Below are positions 8,269-17,080 of a stretch of DNA of 64,000 bases, piece by piece. Position 1 is the stretch's first letter. Each line of letters opens with the position of its first letter. The translations under genes and the position numbers were made by a program. Source of the DNA: Macrococcoides psychrotolerans (GTDB lineage Bacteria > Bacillota > Bacilli > Staphylococcales > Staphylococcaceae); the NCBI RefSeq assembly GCF_038095555.1, contig NZ_CP124591.1, positions 62,001 through 126,000 of the forward strand, given 5' to 3'. The notes beneath the pieces were generated by a model, which did no database searches, had not been told where the DNA came from, and saw nothing but the letters and a program-made list of their open reading frames with translations.

Positions 8269-8952
8269 ATGAAAAAGGCATTGATTGTTGTAACAAATAT
8301 TGCGAAGTATGAAACTATAGAGAGAGCTACAGGAGCATGGTTTTCAGAAGTGACGCATTTTGCTAAGGATTTCTATGATGCAGGATATGAAGTAGATTTT
8401 GTTAGCCCTAATGGAGGATATGTTCCTTTAGATCCAGTAAGTTTAAATACTGAAATGATGTCTGAGGAAGACTGGGCATACTATACGGATCACGAGTATA
8501 TGAATAAGTTTGGAAATTCATTATCGCCGTCAGAGATTAAAGCTGAGGATTATCAAGCAATCTATTTTGCTGGAGGGCATGGTGTCATATGGGATTTAAG
8601 AGATAATAAGCAGTTGAATGATATTGCATTAAGTATTTATAATAATAATGGGGTTTTATCATCAGTATGTCATGGTGCAGTTGGTTTACTTAATATTGAG
8701 CAAGATGGAGAATTTATTGTAAAAGGTAAATCAGTAACTGGATTTACAAATAGTGAAGAATCTGCAAATGGAACTATTGAGCATATGCCTTATTTATTGG
8801 AAGATGAATTTGTGAATATTGGTGCTAACTTTAAAAAGGAAGCAGACTGGAGTGCTTATGCAGTAGTAGATGGTCACGTCGTTACTGGACAAAATCCGCA
8901 GTCTGGCCATGCAGTTGCAGAGAAAGTATTAGCGATATTAGATAATCAATAA
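8269..8952 (+). CDS. DJ-1/PfpI family protein (type 1 glutamine amidotransferase-like)
   Basis: A cytosolic protein of 227 residues with the flavodoxin-like DJ-1/PfpI fold. It has an N-terminal strand KKALIVVTN, an acidic region before YYTDHEYMNKFGNS, a FAGGHGVIWDL loop (about 104-114), and the nucleophile elbow SVCHGAVGL (about 133-141) with the reactive Cys and adjacent His. Relatives include the Hsp31/YajL-type group, which act on methylglyoxal or repair glycated molecules. GAGGAG sets the start. It heads an apparent operon with an SDR and an MDR reductase and is divergent from a MerR gene, suggesting an electrophile or aldehyde detoxification role (inference). Confidence 0.85.
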   Translation: MKKALIVVTNIAKYETIERATGAWFSEVTHFAKDFYDAGYEVDFVSPNGGYVPLDPVSLNTEMMSEEDWAYYTDHEYMNKFGNSLSPSEIKAEDYQAIYFAGGHGVIWDLRDNKQLNDIALSIYNNNGVLSSVCHGAVGLLNIEQDGEFIVKGKSVTGFTNSEESANGTIEHMPYLLEDEFVNIGANFKKEADWSAYAVVDGHVVTGQNPQSGHAVAEKVLAILDNQ

Positions 8953-8974
8953 TAAAATTTTAGGAGTGATGAAA

Positions 8975-9640
8975 ATGAAATCTTTAATCATTGGAGCAAA
9001 TGGTGGCGTTGGTAAACATCTCGTACGTAAATTGAATGAACGTAATATTGACTTTACTGCCGGTGTTAGAAAAGAAGAACAAGTAGAAGCTTTGAAGTCT
9101 GAAGGTATGGATGCAATATATGTTGATGTTGAAAAACAATCGATAGAGGAATTAGCAGTACTATTTAAACCATATGACCAAATTTTATTTTCTGTGGGCT
9201 CTGGTGGCAATACTGGTGCTGATATGACGATCATCGTGGACTTAGACGGTGCAGTAAAAGCGATAAAGGCAAGTGAAATTGCAGGAGACAAACATTTTAT
9301 TATGGTATCAACTTATGACTCGCGTAGAGAAGTTTTCGATGCATCAGGAGATTTAAAACCATATACAATAGCAAAACATTATGCTGATGAATATTTAAGA
9401 AGTACTCAATTAAAATATACGATTGTTCATCCAGGTGCATTAACCGATGATGAAGCTATAGGTTTATTCGATATTAGTAGTCAGTTTACAGATGTTAAAC
9501 ACCCGTCGATTACAAGAGAAGATGTTGCAGAAGCCTTAGTTTCAGTACTAACAGATACTAGACTCAAAGGTCGAGAGTTCCAGATAATCAATGGTGAATT
9601 AAATCTAGATGATGCAGTCATCAAATACTTGGGGGAATAA
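8975..9640 (+). CDS. Atypical SDR, NAD(P)H-binding protein
   Basis: A 221-residue protein with an N-terminal dinucleotide-binding motif, LIIGANGGVGKHLVRKL (about 4-20), and the overall pattern of atypical short-chain dehydrogenases of the NmrA/YtfG-like group. A YDSR...YTIAKHYADEYL stretch and then YTIVHPGALTD are typical of these sugar-epimerase-like folds. TAGGAG is 8 nt before the ATG at 8975; earlier in-frame starts overlap the site. It sits 22 bp after the DJ-1 gene and just before the MDR gene. Substrate unknown; quinone or carbonyl reduction is plausible from context. Confidence 0.8.
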   Translation: MKSLIIGANGGVGKHLVRKLNERNIDFTAGVRKEEQVEALKSEGMDAIYVDVEKQSIEELAVLFKPYDQILFSVGSGGNTGADMTIIVDLDGAVKAIKASEIAGDKHFIMVSTYDSRREVFDASGDLKPYTIAKHYADEYLRSTQLKYTIVHPGALTDDEAIGLFDISSQFTDVKHPSITREDVAEALVSVLTDTRLKGREFQIINGELNLDDAVIKYLGE

Positions 9641-9643
9641 TGA

Positions 9644-10645
9644 ATGAATAATGAACAAATTGTACTTGCTAAACGTCCTGAAGGACTACCACAAGCTGAT
9701 GTATTTCGATATGAACCGATTGAGATAACAGCGCCTGAAGAGGGTGAAGTTCAAGTAGAATCTATCTATATCTCAGTTGATCCTTATATGAGAGGACGAA
9801 TGAATGATACAAAGAGCTATGTTCAACCTTATGAAATCGATGCCCCGATTCATGGACATATCGTCGGAAAAATTATTCAGTCAAAGCATGCACAATATAA
9901 AAGTGGAGATTATATAACAGGGATATTACCTTGGAAGAAAGTGAATACGATTAGTGCAGACAAAGTAACCAAAGTTGCTTCTGAATCTGTACCTTTGTAC
10001 TTATACTTAAGTGTATTAGGTATGCCTGGTATGACGGCGTATACAGGACTATTGCAAATAGGAAAGCCACAAGAAGGTGAAACCGTAGTGGTTTCTGCAG
10101 CTTCAGGTGCTGTGGGTTCAGTTGTGGGACAAATTGCCAAGATTAAAGGTGCACGAGTTGTGGGTATTGCAGGTGGGGAAAAGAAAACCTCATATTTAAA
10201 GGATGTGCTAGGTTTTGATGCTGTAATAGATTATAAAAGAGATGATTTCACGCAGCAGCTAAAATCTGCGGTACCAGACGGTATAGATGTGTATTTTGAA
10301 AATGTTGGTGGAGAAGTGTCAGACGAGGTTTTCAAATATTTAAATAAATTTGCTAGAATTCCTGTATGCGGTGCAATTTCAACGTACAATAGTAAAGAAG
10401 ATATCGGACCAAGAATCCAAGGTACGTTAGTAAAAAGTCAGGCACTTATGCAAGGCTTTGTAGTAGCGCAGTTTGCTGAACACTTTAAAGAAGCGAGTGA
10501 ACAATTAGCGCAATGGGTGGCAGAAGGTAAGGTTAAATCAGAAGTAACGATTGATGAAGGATTTGATCAGCTGCCATCAGCCTTCAGAAAGCTATTTACA
10601 GGAGAAAACTTTGGGAAACAAATTGTCAAGGTGGCAGAAGAATAA
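9644..10645 (+). CDS. NADP-dependent MDR oxidoreductase (leukotriene B4 dehydrogenase-like, CurA type)
   Basis: A zinc-free medium-chain reductase of 333 residues. The N-terminal GroES-like domain begins LAKRPEGLPQADVF and includes SVDPYMRGRM (about 46-55), a marker of the LTB4DH/CurA/YncB group. The NADPH-binding motif AASGAVGSVVGQIAK lies at about 152-166. The family reduces the C=C bond of enones and similar electrophiles. Its ATG is 3 bp after the SDR stop with GGGGGAA upstream, so coupling with the SDR is likely. Third gene of the MerR-linked redox operon. Confidence 0.88.
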   Translation: MNNEQIVLAKRPEGLPQADVFRYEPIEITAPEEGEVQVESIYISVDPYMRGRMNDTKSYVQPYEIDAPIHGHIVGKIIQSKHAQYKSGDYITGILPWKKVNTISADKVTKVASESVPLYLYLSVLGMPGMTAYTGLLQIGKPQEGETVVVSAASGAVGSVVGQIAKIKGARVVGIAGGEKKTSYLKDVLGFDAVIDYKRDDFTQQLKSAVPDGIDVYFENVGGEVSDEVFKYLNKFARIPVCGAISTYNSKEDIGPRIQGTLVKSQALMQGFVVAQFAEHFKEASEQLAQWVAEGKVKSEVTIDEGFDQLPSAFRKLFTGENFGKQIVKVAEE

Positions 10646-10749
10646 AGGAAAGACATGAGAATATTAATATCGAAATTATGCTCAGTACAAAGTATGTGCG
10701 TTAATCATGTAAAGATTACAGCAATTACTTTAACTGAATATATGGACTT

Positions 10750-10787
10750 ATCGTTTTGTGGCTATCATCCACAAAACGATTTTTTTA
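10750..10787 (+). terminator. Terminator of the DJ-1/SDR/MDR operon
   Basis: A perfect 12-bp stem (ATCGTTTTGTGG and its complement) with a 7-nt loop, followed by a run of T. It lies about 100 bp after the MDR stop. Confidence 0.88.
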
Positions 10788-10842
10788 TGGATTTGATACA
10801 AATAAGGTATGATAAAGTAAATAAAAATTAAGGAGTATTATT

Positions 10843-11325
10843 ATGCAGATCTTTAGAGTACATCCAGAGCATGAAATAAGTGCACGATATTTAGATAATA
10901 GACGGTTATCAAAGCAAGTGCTTGAACTATATCAAATTATTAGAGTGTGTCTCGCAGAGATGAAACTTATTGAAGGAAACACCAGATACTTGCATCATCC
11001 AATAGTAAAGCATGTCTATAATGAAGGACAACCATATATTATGGACACGTTCAAAATGCTTGAAGCAATGGATAAAGAGCATCTAAGAAGAGGTGGAAAA
11101 CGTTCTCAAAACTTTAGGGAAGACTTGAAGGTTTTAGAAAACCAGATAGTGCAGTATGAAACTAAGTTTAGTCCATCACCACTACCGCCGATTTACGTAT
11201 ATGGTGATGATAAATTATATGGTGATGAAGTATATGAAGCTTATAAACGACTCCTTGAATTAAAATGGGAGAACGATACAATTGCACCTAGATGTAATAT
11301 TATACAATATAAAAGGAAAAAGTAA
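10843..11325 (+). CDS. Pyrimidine-dimer DNA glycosylase-like protein
   Basis: A 160-residue protein beginning MQIFRVHPEHEISARYLDNR and continuing RLSKQVLELYQIIRV. This opening, with its conserved RxH...ARxLDxxRLxKQ pattern, is that of the bacterial family annotated as pyrimidine dimer DNA glycosylase (related to T4 endonuclease V). HHPIVKHVY at about 51-59 and RSQNFREDL at about 89-97 also fit. Family members cut UV-damaged DNA; activity here is not demonstrable from sequence. Single gene with AAGGAG upstream, between a terminator and brnQ. Confidence 0.6.
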   Translation: MQIFRVHPEHEISARYLDNRRLSKQVLELYQIIRVCLAEMKLIEGNTRYLHHPIVKHVYNEGQPYIMDTFKMLEAMDKEHLRRGGKRSQNFREDLKVLENQIVQYETKFSPSPLPPIYVYGDDKLYGDEVYEAYKRLLELKWENDTIAPRCNIIQYKRKK

Positions 11326-11415
11326 ATATACTTTTTTAATTAATCAGAAAATTCATATACTCAAACATACTTTAAAGTGATATAATTAAAAACTAAATTC
11401 ACAATGAAGGAGTGT

Positions 11416-12786
11416 ATGATTATTAACGCTAAAACGAAATTAACATTTAAAGAAAATATGTTTATCGGATCAATGCTGTTTGGACTGTTCTTCGGGGCTG
11501 GAAATTTAATTTTCCCGATTCATTTCGGTCAAACAGCAGGTAGCAATGTATGGCTTACAAACTTAGGATTTCTCATTACCGCGATTGGTTTACCATTCTT
11601 AGGTATAATCGCCATTGGTATATCTAAAACAAATGGTGTATTTGATATTTCAAGTCGAGTTAACCGTTCATATGCATACATATTCACGATCCTTCTATAT
11701 TTAGTGATCGGACCGTTATTTGCATTGCCAAGACTTGCCACAACATCCTTTGAAATTGGTTTTTCTTCATACGTGACAGAACAAAACGGAAAATTGTTTT
11801 TATTTATTTTTAGTTTATTATTCTTTTTAGTTGCATGGATGTTCTCACGTAAACCTTCTAAAATATTGGATTATATCGGTAAATTCTTAAATCCTGTCTT
11901 TTTATTTCTTTTAGGGATTTTAATGTTACTTGCATTTATTAAACCGATGGGAAGCATTGGAAGCGCGCCTGTACAGGCCGACTATCAATCCAACGCCGTA
12001 CTTAAAGGTTTTATCGATGGCTACAACACATTAGACGCGCTCGCTTCACTTGCGTTTGGTATTATTATTGTAACGACAATTAAGAAATTAGGGATTACAA
12101 ACCCTGCGCATATCGCGAAAGAAACGGTGAAATCCGGATTTATCAGTATTATACTTATGGGACTAATCTATACATTGCTTGCCCTCATGGGAACGATGAG
12201 TTTAGGCCAGTTTAAAGTGAGTGAAAACGGTGGGATTGCATTAGCTCAAATTGCACATTACTACTTAGGTGATTACGGTATTATTTTATTATCATTAATC
12301 ATTATTGTAGCTTGTTTAAAGACAGCAATTGGATTAATTACAGCATTCTCAGAAACATTTACAGAATTATTCCCGAAACGTAACTATTTAATGTTTGCAA
12401 CAGTTGTGAGTATCGTTTCATTCGTCATTGCTAATGTGGGATTAACAAAGATAATTACATATTCTATACCAGTATTAATGTTTTTATATCCATTAGCGAT
12501 CACGCTTATTTTACTGACGTTATTCAGTAAGTATTTTAATCATTCACGTACAGTTTATCAATTTACAACGTACTTTACGATGATTGCAGCGTTTGTGGAT
12601 GGTTTAAAAGCAAGTCCTGAGTTTATTGCGAATACAGCATTCGCCAAAGGAATCGTGAACTTTGGAGATCACTATTTGCCCCTCTCATCGATCGGGATGG
12701 GATGGGTATTGCCGGCAGTAATCGGATTTGTGATTGGATGTATCGTTTATTTAGCAAGAGGGAAGAAGTCCATCACAGAGGCTTAA
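11416..12786 (+). CDS. brnQ: Branched-chain amino acid:cation symporter (BrnQ family)
   Basis: An integral membrane protein of about 456 residues with 12 predicted helices. The family hallmark FGLFFGAGNLIFPIHFGQ lies at about 22-39. BrnQ proteins import Leu, Ile and Val with Na+ or H+. An AAGGAG site at 11407-11412 is only 3 nt from the ATG at 11416, unusually close. The other in-frame ATG at 11404 has no site, so the true start is uncertain by a few codons and a non-ATG start just downstream is possible. No T-box or leader peptide is visible in the 90 bp upstream. Confidence 0.87.
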   Translation: MIINAKTKLTFKENMFIGSMLFGLFFGAGNLIFPIHFGQTAGSNVWLTNLGFLITAIGLPFLGIIAIGISKTNGVFDISSRVNRSYAYIFTILLYLVIGPLFALPRLATTSFEIGFSSYVTEQNGKLFLFIFSLLFFLVAWMFSRKPSKILDYIGKFLNPVFLFLLGILMLLAFIKPMGSIGSAPVQADYQSNAVLKGFIDGYNTLDALASLAFGIIIVTTIKKLGITNPAHIAKETVKSGFISIILMGLIYTLLALMGTMSLGQFKVSENGGIALAQIAHYYLGDYGIILLSLIIIVACLKTAIGLITAFSETFTELFPKRNYLMFATVVSIVSFVIANVGLTKIITYSIPVLMFLYPLAITLILLTLFSKYFNHSRTVYQFTTYFTMIAAFVDGLKASPEFIANTAFAKGIVNFGDHYLPLSSIGMGWVLPAVIGFVIGCIVYLARGKKSITEA

Positions 12787-12802
12787 TATTTCACGTGAAA
12801 CA
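12787..12802. promoter_or_regulatory. parS-like Spo0J/ParB binding site
   Basis: TATTTCACGTGAAACA matches the Firmicute parS consensus TGTTTCACGTGAAACA at 15 of 16 positions and keeps the full CACGTG core. It lies just after the brnQ stop and overlaps the terminator stem by a few bases. A second, weaker match (14/16, core altered) is at 25054-25069, and a 13/16 match with intact core is at 31986-32001. Confidence 0.6.
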
Positions 12803-12830
12803 CCTTACAGGAAATCTGTAAGGTGTTTTA
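12798..12830 (+). terminator. brnQ terminator
   Basis: A perfect 13-bp stem, AAACACCTTACAG and complement, with a GAAAT loop, followed by TTTA. It lies directly after brnQ. Confidence 0.8.
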
Positions 12831-12969
12831 AAATTATGAAAGATAGAAATCATTCAATTCCGTATTTCTTTAATAATTGAAGATAAATAAAATTTCTGAC
12901 TTATTATCTTTTTTTCATTAACTCTTGTTTAAGAGGGTATGTGAAAGAAGAATATAAAGGAGGGTTTTT

Positions 12970-13416
12970 ATGGTAGATAAACAGATAAAATCATATCGCT
13001 GGTCAGGTTTTATGTTCGGTATCGGGCTGGCTGGATTTATTGATGAGATTATTTTTCATCAGTTCTTGCAGTGGCATCATTTTTATGACAAGATGACAAA
13101 TAAAGTTGGCTTGATTTCAGATGGAATACTTAATGCAATGTGCGGCTTCTTTATAATATTCGGTTTATTCTTACTGTCTGATGCACGCAGAAAAGTAAAG
13201 GTTAACTGGCGTTATTGGCTAGGTAGAGCATTAATGGGTATGGGATCATTTCAAGTATATGATGGAATTATTAATCATAAAGTATTAAGAATGCATCAAA
13301 TAAGGTATGTAGATAATGTAATTACATATGACATTGTCTGGTTGATTACAGGGGGTCTCATGATTTTAATCGGATATTTACTTTCAAGAAAAAGAGACAT
13401 CATACATGCAGCATAA
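12970..13416 (+). CDS. DUF2243 membrane protein
   Basis: A 148-residue membrane protein with about four helices. The segment GLAGFIDEIIFHQFLQWHH (about 19-37) is the DUF2243 signature, in which paired His residues near the membrane suggest metal or haem binding. AAGGAGG sets the start. It overlaps the CtaG-like gene by 11 bp, an arrangement found in other bacteria, which points to a joint role in cytochrome oxidase assembly or copper handling (inference). Confidence 0.85.
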   Translation: MVDKQIKSYRWSGFMFGIGLAGFIDEIIFHQFLQWHHFYDKMTNKVGLISDGILNAMCGFFIIFGLFLLSDARRKVKVNWRYWLGRALMGMGSFQVYDGIINHKVLRMHQIRYVDNVITYDIVWLITGGLMILIGYLLSRKRDIIHAA

Positions 13417-14167
13417 TAGTGCTACTTTTATTGTAATTGGATTAATCCTTGCGCTTTGGTATAGCAATATGTACTTAAAAGATCGAAGCTGGCCATTACA
13501 CAGACTTTTATTATGGATAGCTGGTCTTATTTTTGGAGCGAGTGTTATGGTAGAACCATTTGCTTCAATGATGCACCATCGCTTTGATTATCATATGTAC
13601 GGTCATTTATTGCTTGGGATGCTTTCACCACTATTACTTGTACTTAGCAGACCAGTTACGCTGTTATTAAAGACGAGTTCTGTTAACTTTAGTAGAAAAG
13701 TGTCGCGTTTGATGCAATCTAGATACGTTTCTTTTATATCACATCCAGTGACTGCGCTTATACTTAATATAGGCGGATTATGGGTGCTCTATCGTACCCC
13801 ATTATTTTCTCTTATGCATGAATCGATGTTAGTTTATTATCTGGTACATCTTCATATATTTTTAGCAGGCTATCTTTTTACAAGTGTGATTCTTGCTTTC
13901 GAACCGATGATGCATAGATATTCATTTAAGTTGAGATCTATTGTACTCATCGTATCTATTGCGTTACATCAGATATTATCTAAGTCGTTTTATCCTTATC
14001 CTCCTGTTGGCGTCGAGAAGATAGATGCAGAAAAAGGAGCGATGATTATGTACTATGGAGGAGATGTCATAGAACTTATTATCATCTATCTGTTATGTCG
14101 AAATTGGTATTACTCTGTGAGACCCAATAAACATTTAATAATACAAAGAAAACCTGAAGATAGATGA
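13406..14167 (+). CDS. ctaG: Cytochrome c oxidase assembly factor, caa3-type CtaG family
   Basis: A 253-residue membrane protein with about seven helices. The conserved HHRFDYHMYGHLLLGMLSPLLLVLSRP pattern (about 52-78) and later LHIFLAG and ALHQILSKSFY motifs belong to the caa3_CtaG family. These proteins help build CuA/haem-copper oxidases of the caa3 type in Bacillus. The start lies inside the end of the DUF2243 gene, indicating translational coupling. No oxidase subunit genes occur in the window. Another route to this family is copper tolerance, so the exact role is open. Confidence 0.85.
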   Translation: MQHNSATFIVIGLILALWYSNMYLKDRSWPLHRLLLWIAGLIFGASVMVEPFASMMHHRFDYHMYGHLLLGMLSPLLLVLSRPVTLLLKTSSVNFSRKVSRLMQSRYVSFISHPVTALILNIGGLWVLYRTPLFSLMHESMLVYYLVHLHIFLAGYLFTSVILAFEPMMHRYSFKLRSIVLIVSIALHQILSKSFYPYPPVGVEKIDAEKGAMIMYYGGDVIELIIIYLLCRNWYYSVRPNKHLIIQRKPEDR

Positions 14168-14362
14168 GAGCAGTCAATACTTTCTAGATTATTATTCTAA
14201 TAAAGCGTAGCGGAGTTTAATCATCTCACTTTTAAATTATTAATCATTAACAACCGCTAACTCACTATCGATGTTGTCGTTTTGCATTTGACTTATAAAA
14301 TTGGGAATATCATAAATTATGAACTAAATATTATCATAACTACATGGAAAGAGGTAATCGAT

Positions 14363-15553
14363 ATGCATAACGGAAATTTGTATTGGCCCCATACATATGT
14401 GAAAGAAGATTATAATGATAGTTTAGAAGCGGAATATGATGTTGTGATTATCGGTGGAGGGATGAGTGGTGCACTTTGTGCTTACCGTTTCTCGAAAGCA
14501 GGATATCGCACGCTTATTGTTGAACAACACGAAATAGGTAGCGGTAGTAGTGCTGCAAATACAGGATTAATGCAATATATGAGTGATAAACTGCTGCATG
14601 AATGTGTTGAGGATTTTGGAGTATTAGAAGCTTATCATTTTTATAAAGCGAGTAAAGAAGGTTTACAAGACATCGGAGAGATTTCAAAGTTACTGCATCC
14701 GGATGTTAATTTTATACAAAGGGATAGTTTATTCTATGCATCTAAGAAAAAACATCGACAAACGATTATAGATGAATACAATGCATTGAAACGCTATGGT
14801 TTTCCGGCGGAATATGTGGCAGATGAACGGTTGAAATCAGAATATGGAATAAATAAGCATAACGCACTGATAACTCGTGAAGATGCTGAGATTAATCCAT
14901 ATATATTTGTTAATGAACTCGTTAAATATGCACATACACATTACAATCTCCATTGTATTGAGCATTGTGAACTTACTTCTTATAAAGCATATGATGATAT
15001 TATTGAATGTAAACTTGCGGACCGAAAAGTATTGGCAAAACATCTAATAATGACAACGGGCTATGCTAAAAATAAGATAACAAAAAAATATATTCATAGA
15101 GAAACATTTGTAGCCAGTTATGCTGTAGTAACAAAACCGATTCATAATAATTTCTGGAAAGATAAAGTGATGATCTGGGAATCTACCAGACCATATCTAT
15201 ATATAAGACATGTCCCAGGAAATAGAGTGTTGATTGGCGGTCTAGATGAGTCTACAGATAAAATTCCATCAAAGCGACATATTGACAAAAGAGGGAAACA
15301 ATTAATAAAAGCATTTAATAAGTTGTTTTCTAATATAGAAGTAGAGATGGATTATGCATATGGAGCACGCTTTGGTGAAACAAAAGATGGGAAACCGTTT
15401 ATCGGCAAGCTAGAAGATAATGCTGAAGTTTATGGTCTATATGGTTACGGAGGAAATGGGACTGTGTATTCATCTTTTGGTAGCAAGTTGCTACTAGATA
15501 TGATAGACGGGAAGTACAATCCTCTAAGTGAGATATTTAAAATGAAAAGATAG
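14363..15553 (+). CDS. FAD-dependent oxidoreductase (DAO family)
   Basis: A 396-residue flavoprotein. The Rossmann motif YDVVIIGGGMSGALCAYRF lies at about 27-45, followed by an acidic end to the second strand (TLIVEQHEIGSGSSAANTGL), as in the D-amino-acid/sarcosine oxidase superfamily. The C-terminal half has VLIGGLDE, TKDGKPFIG and YGYGGNGTVYSS, the FAD-closing region. Such enzymes oxidise amines or amino acids with release of H2O2, which suits the catalase-rich surroundings, but the substrate is unknown. The ATG at 14363 has GAGGT upstream; the longer frame from 14282 has no site. Confidence 0.82.
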   Translation: MHNGNLYWPHTYVKEDYNDSLEAEYDVVIIGGGMSGALCAYRFSKAGYRTLIVEQHEIGSGSSAANTGLMQYMSDKLLHECVEDFGVLEAYHFYKASKEGLQDIGEISKLLHPDVNFIQRDSLFYASKKKHRQTIIDEYNALKRYGFPAEYVADERLKSEYGINKHNALITREDAEINPYIFVNELVKYAHTHYNLHCIEHCELTSYKAYDDIIECKLADRKVLAKHLIMTTGYAKNKITKKYIHRETFVASYAVVTKPIHNNFWKDKVMIWESTRPYLYIRHVPGNRVLIGGLDESTDKIPSKRHIDKRGKQLIKAFNKLFSNIEVEMDYAYGARFGETKDGKPFIGKLEDNAEVYGLYGYGGNGTVYSSFGSKLLLDMIDGKYNPLSEIFKMKR

Positions 15554-15607
15554 ATAGACTTTTGGTATCAGAACGAAGAATAGCAAGATATTTAAGGAGG
15601 AATTCGT

Positions 15608-16540
15608 ATGTATAAAATCGCAATCGCCGGAGCAGGTGCAATGGGTGGTAGAATTGGAGCTTATTTAAAGCAAAACGATGAAGACGTGGTGTTGATTGAT
15701 CGTTGGCAAGATCACATCGATGAAATCAACAAAAATGGTATGGAAATTCAAACAGAAACTGAAACATATACGCTTGAAATACGAGCTATGCAACCGGAAG
15801 AAGTTAAAGAAAAATTTGATTTAATTATATTATTAACGAAAGCAATGTATGCAGAAGATATGTTAAAGGCATTAAAAGATATTGGAGCAATTACTGAAAG
15901 CACTGCAATTCTTTCAATGATGAATGGATTAGGACATGCAGATTACTTATCGAAGTATGTTCCAAAGTCTCAAATTTTCTTAGCAGTAACAATGTGGACA
16001 GCAGGGCTTAGAGGACCTGGTCAATTGTTGCTTGAAGGGAAAGGTGGTATAGAATGTCAACGTTCAGACGGACAGCCTGATGAACGTACTGAAAGGATTG
16101 TGCAAGTATTAGATAACGCAGGATTAAATGCTAAGATTAGTGACGATGTATTCTTCTCAATATGGTCTAAAGTAGCAGTGAATAGTGTGCTGAATCCTTT
16201 ATGTACAATCCTTGATAAAACGATTGGAGAGTTTGGTGAATATGAAGATGCACGTGAAATGTTAACGCCAATATTAAAAGAACTTGTTGCAGTGGCAAAT
16301 GCACGTGGTACGAACGTTGTATTTGAAACGTTGCTAGCGAAGATTGAGGCTACTTATCCTAATGAAGCGCAGGGATTACATCATCCGTCGATGCACCAAG
16401 ATTATACGAATAAACGTCTGACTGAAATTGATTATTTAAACGGACAGATTGCTAAATATGGTGATGAGCTCGGTATTGAAACACCTACAAATGACTTAAT
16501 TACGCATTTGATTCATCAGTTGGAAATGAAATATGCATAA
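15608..16540 (+). CDS. panE: Ketopantoate reductase family protein (2-dehydropantoate 2-reductase)
   Basis: A 310-residue NADPH-dependent reductase. The N-terminal motif AIAGAGAMGGRIGAYL lies at about 4-19, and the conserved Lys region KVAVNSVLNPLCTI at about 189-202 contains the N...P pattern of PanE. The C-terminal HHPSMHQDY...TEIDYLNG matches the family's substrate loop (S.xxD...EID.lnG). PanE reduces ketopantoate to pantoate for coenzyme A. No panB or panC lies nearby, so a related 2-oxo acid is also possible. AAGGAGG sets the start; a strong terminator follows. Confidence 0.82.
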   Translation: MYKIAIAGAGAMGGRIGAYLKQNDEDVVLIDRWQDHIDEINKNGMEIQTETETYTLEIRAMQPEEVKEKFDLIILLTKAMYAEDMLKALKDIGAITESTAILSMMNGLGHADYLSKYVPKSQIFLAVTMWTAGLRGPGQLLLEGKGGIECQRSDGQPDERTERIVQVLDNAGLNAKISDDVFFSIWSKVAVNSVLNPLCTILDKTIGEFGEYEDAREMLTPILKELVAVANARGTNVVFETLLAKIEATYPNEAQGLHHPSMHQDYTNKRLTEIDYLNGQIAKYGDELGIETPTNDLITHLIHQLEMKYA

Positions 16541-16575
16541 AAAAGAAGCTTCCTAAATTTAGGAAGCTTCTTTTT
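16541..16575. terminator. Bidirectional terminator, panE / CHAP gene
   Basis: A near-perfect palindrome, AAAAGAAGCTTCCTAAA joined to its complement, with T-runs on both strands. It includes the last codons of the CHAP gene. Confidence 0.9.
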
Positions 16576-17047
16576 GTTTAGGATTAACTTTAGGATGAAT
16601 AATATTATAACGTGTCACATCTTGTGGAGTTAATATTCTACTCGTAATTTTGAAAGGCTCTGAGTAATTCATTTCTGATATCTTAAAATTACCATTTTTA
16701 TATACATGCTCAATATATGCAACATGGCCCAATGACCCTCTTGAAGATTGTAATATGGAACCTTCTTTAGGTGTTTTGTTGACGAGATAACCATCTTTTT
16801 GTGCTGCATCAGCCCAATATTTTGCGTCATGCCAGTCACGTTCAATCATTGTTTCATTCTCTTTCACTTTATCGAATGCATAGGCAGTACATTGTCCATC
16901 CGTGTAAGTATTTAAAGCCATTGGATCTGGCAAGAGGGAAAGAGTAATCTCGTCAAATTTATTAGCCAGTTCATGTTTGTTTAACAACGTATATAGACCA
17001 GTACTTAAAATTATGATTACAAATATCATTGTTATGAATCTTTTCAT
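16559..17047 (-). CDS. Membrane-anchored CHAP-domain amidase-like protein
   Basis: A 162-residue protein with an N-terminal hydrophobic segment (about 4-20), a signal anchor or uncleaved signal peptide. A CHAP domain follows from about 50. The catalytic Cys is in DGQCTAYAF and the His in GSLGHVAYIEHV, with a downstream Glu/Asn region (ISEMNY). CHAP enzymes cut peptidoglycan peptides or cross-bridges. No binding domain is present, so it is probably a small wall-remodelling enzyme at the membrane face. The ATG at 17045-17047 has GGAG 6 nt upstream and is preferred to one four codons earlier. Confidence 0.82.
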   Translation of the reverse strand: MKRFITMIFVIIILSTGLYTLLNKHELANKFDEITLSLLPDPMALNTYTDGQCTAYAFDKVKENETMIERDWHDAKYWADAAQKDGYLVNKTPKEGSILQSSRGSLGHVAYIEHVYKNGNFKISEMNYSEPFKITSRILTPQDVTRYNIIHPKVNPKQKEAS

Positions 17048-17080
17048 TACAATCTCCATTATGTGGATTTAAATTAATGA

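Noticed and set aside
14168..14362. Possible RNA or small gene in the gap before the FAD oxidase
   Set aside because: No stable hairpin with T-run, no frame with a ribosome binding site, and no recognisable motif.
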